This document shows, one piece after another, positions 6,630 to 6,860 of a DNA stretch of 6,860 bases. The translations under genes and the position numbers were made by a program. Source of the stretch: Kiritimatiellia bacterium (lineage in GTDB: Bacteria; Verrucomicrobiota; Kiritimatiellia; RFP12; UBA1067); the NCBI GenBank assembly GCA_017547265.1, contig JAFYQC010000308.1, positions 1 to 6,860 of the forward strand, given 5' to 3'. Within the stretch, counting starts at the first letter, position 1, and every line of letters starts with the position of its first letter. The notes below the pieces were generated by a model. That model had not been told where the DNA came from. It saw only the letters and a list, made by a program, of their open reading frames with translations, and did not search any database.

Positions 6630-6680
6630 CCAACTCCAACTCTTCTCTCCAACTCCGAAAAATTTCCCCTTTCTCTTCTT
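6624..6680 (+). terminator. C/T-rich, almost G-free tract; candidate Rho-utilisation region
   Basis: Of these 57 bases only one (6657) is G, and C-containing pyrimidine dimers are frequent. The tract includes three direct CAACTC hexamers (6625-6642) and another CCAACTCC at 6649-6656. A C-rich, G-poor unstructured RNA directly after the last codon is the known character of rut sites. It lies between a gene end and the next promoter, where termination is expected. The Rho role is inferred. Confidence 0.35.
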
Positions 6681-6707
6681 GTAGTCAAAATGACAATATG
6701 ATATAAT
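6679..6707 (+). promoter_or_regulatory. Sigma70-type promoter for the NUDIX-like gene, with extended -10
   Basis: TTGTAG (6679-6684) and a perfect TATAAT (6702-6707) are separated by 17 bases, with TGA just upstream of the -10 (TGn extension). The expected transcription start is near 6713-6715, giving a leader of about 36 bases before ATG 6750. It resembles the pyrH promoter closely around the -10 (TGATATA-C/A-T). Confidence 0.65.
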
Positions 6708-6749
6708 TCTTACGTAACCCAAACAAGGGGAAGTACTGAAAGGCGAAAA

Positions 6750-6860
6750 ATGAAAGCTCCGACAAATAGCGACAAGGCACTGATAGATGCGTACCGCAAG
6801 ACGCTTGGAAAGTATCCGAAGCCGAGCGTCACCGCGGACATCATCGCCGTTCGCCCTGCC
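6750..6860 (+). CDS. N-terminal fragment of a probable NUDIX hydrolase; 3' end outside the window
   Basis: ATG 6750 opens a frame that stays open for 37 codons to the window edge. The visible protein begins MKAPTNSDKALIDAYRKTLG, and residues 22-35 read YPKPSVTADIIAVR. The pattern YP-[RK]-P-x-VT-x-D, followed by a beta strand, is typical of the first strand of stand-alone NUDIX hydrolases (ADP-ribose pyrophosphatase or MutT-like), which cleave nucleoside diphosphates linked to another moiety. The diagnostic Nudix box (GX5EX7REUXEEXGU) would lie beyond the edge, so the call is provisional. AAAGG (6739-6743), 6 bases upstream of the ATG, is a moderate ribosome site. The upstream promoter marks it as the first gene of a new transcript. 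Confidence 0.6.
   Translation, partial: MKAPTNSDKALIDAYRKTLGKYPKPSVTADIIAVRPA

Noticed and set aside
6399..6722. Minus-strand open frame of about 107 residues over the esterase end and the palindrome
   Set aside because: It runs antisense through the conserved SGNH DxxH region and the intergenic palindrome and repeats. Its composition (Trp/Ser/Gly repeats) comes from those repeats, with no recognisable domain.

Overview
This is a GC-rich bacterial chromosomal segment in which every supported gene lies on the + strand. The core proteins (SecA tail, IspD, PyrH, Frr) are typical bacterial housekeeping types. Three things fit a member of the PVC group, perhaps a Kiritimatiellota, Lentisphaerae or Verrucomicrobiota gut or sediment lineage: the gene order, an Ala/Pro-rich tail-anchored protein, and a secreted two-domain esterase of polysaccharide-degrader style. 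That placement is an inference from general style, not from a marker gene, and is of low to moderate confidence.

Bases 1-1599 form a tightly packed unit. The 3' end of secA (zinc-binding SEC-C tail) overlaps ispD by ATGA, and ispD overlaps a metallophosphoesterase gene by TGATG. After a 63-base gap holding a good sigma70-type promoter comes a second unit: pyrH (UMP kinase), frr (ribosome recycling factor), a 302-residue Ala/Pro-rich protein with one C-terminal membrane segment, an ABC-2-like membrane permease whose GTG start overlaps the preceding stop, and, 12 bases further on, a secreted fusion of an alpha/beta hydrolase and an SGNH hydrolase. The unit ends in a roughly 87-base imperfect palindrome followed by an almost G-free C/T-rich tract. 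A new promoter then precedes the start of a probable NUDIX hydrolase gene that runs off the window.

The housekeeping genes cover protein export, isoprenoid precursor synthesis, pyrimidine nucleotide synthesis and ribosome recycling. The genes after frr look lineage-specific and may be cotranscribed with it. No mobile element, CRISPR array, tRNA or rRNA is visible. I do not see a clear new multi-gene system. The signals most worth a second look are the double-esterase fusion, the tail-anchored repeat protein paired with an orphan permease, the long palindrome, a 7-base tandem repeat at the pyrH/frr junction, and a pyrH promoter placed so close to the start codon that the mRNA may be leaderless.
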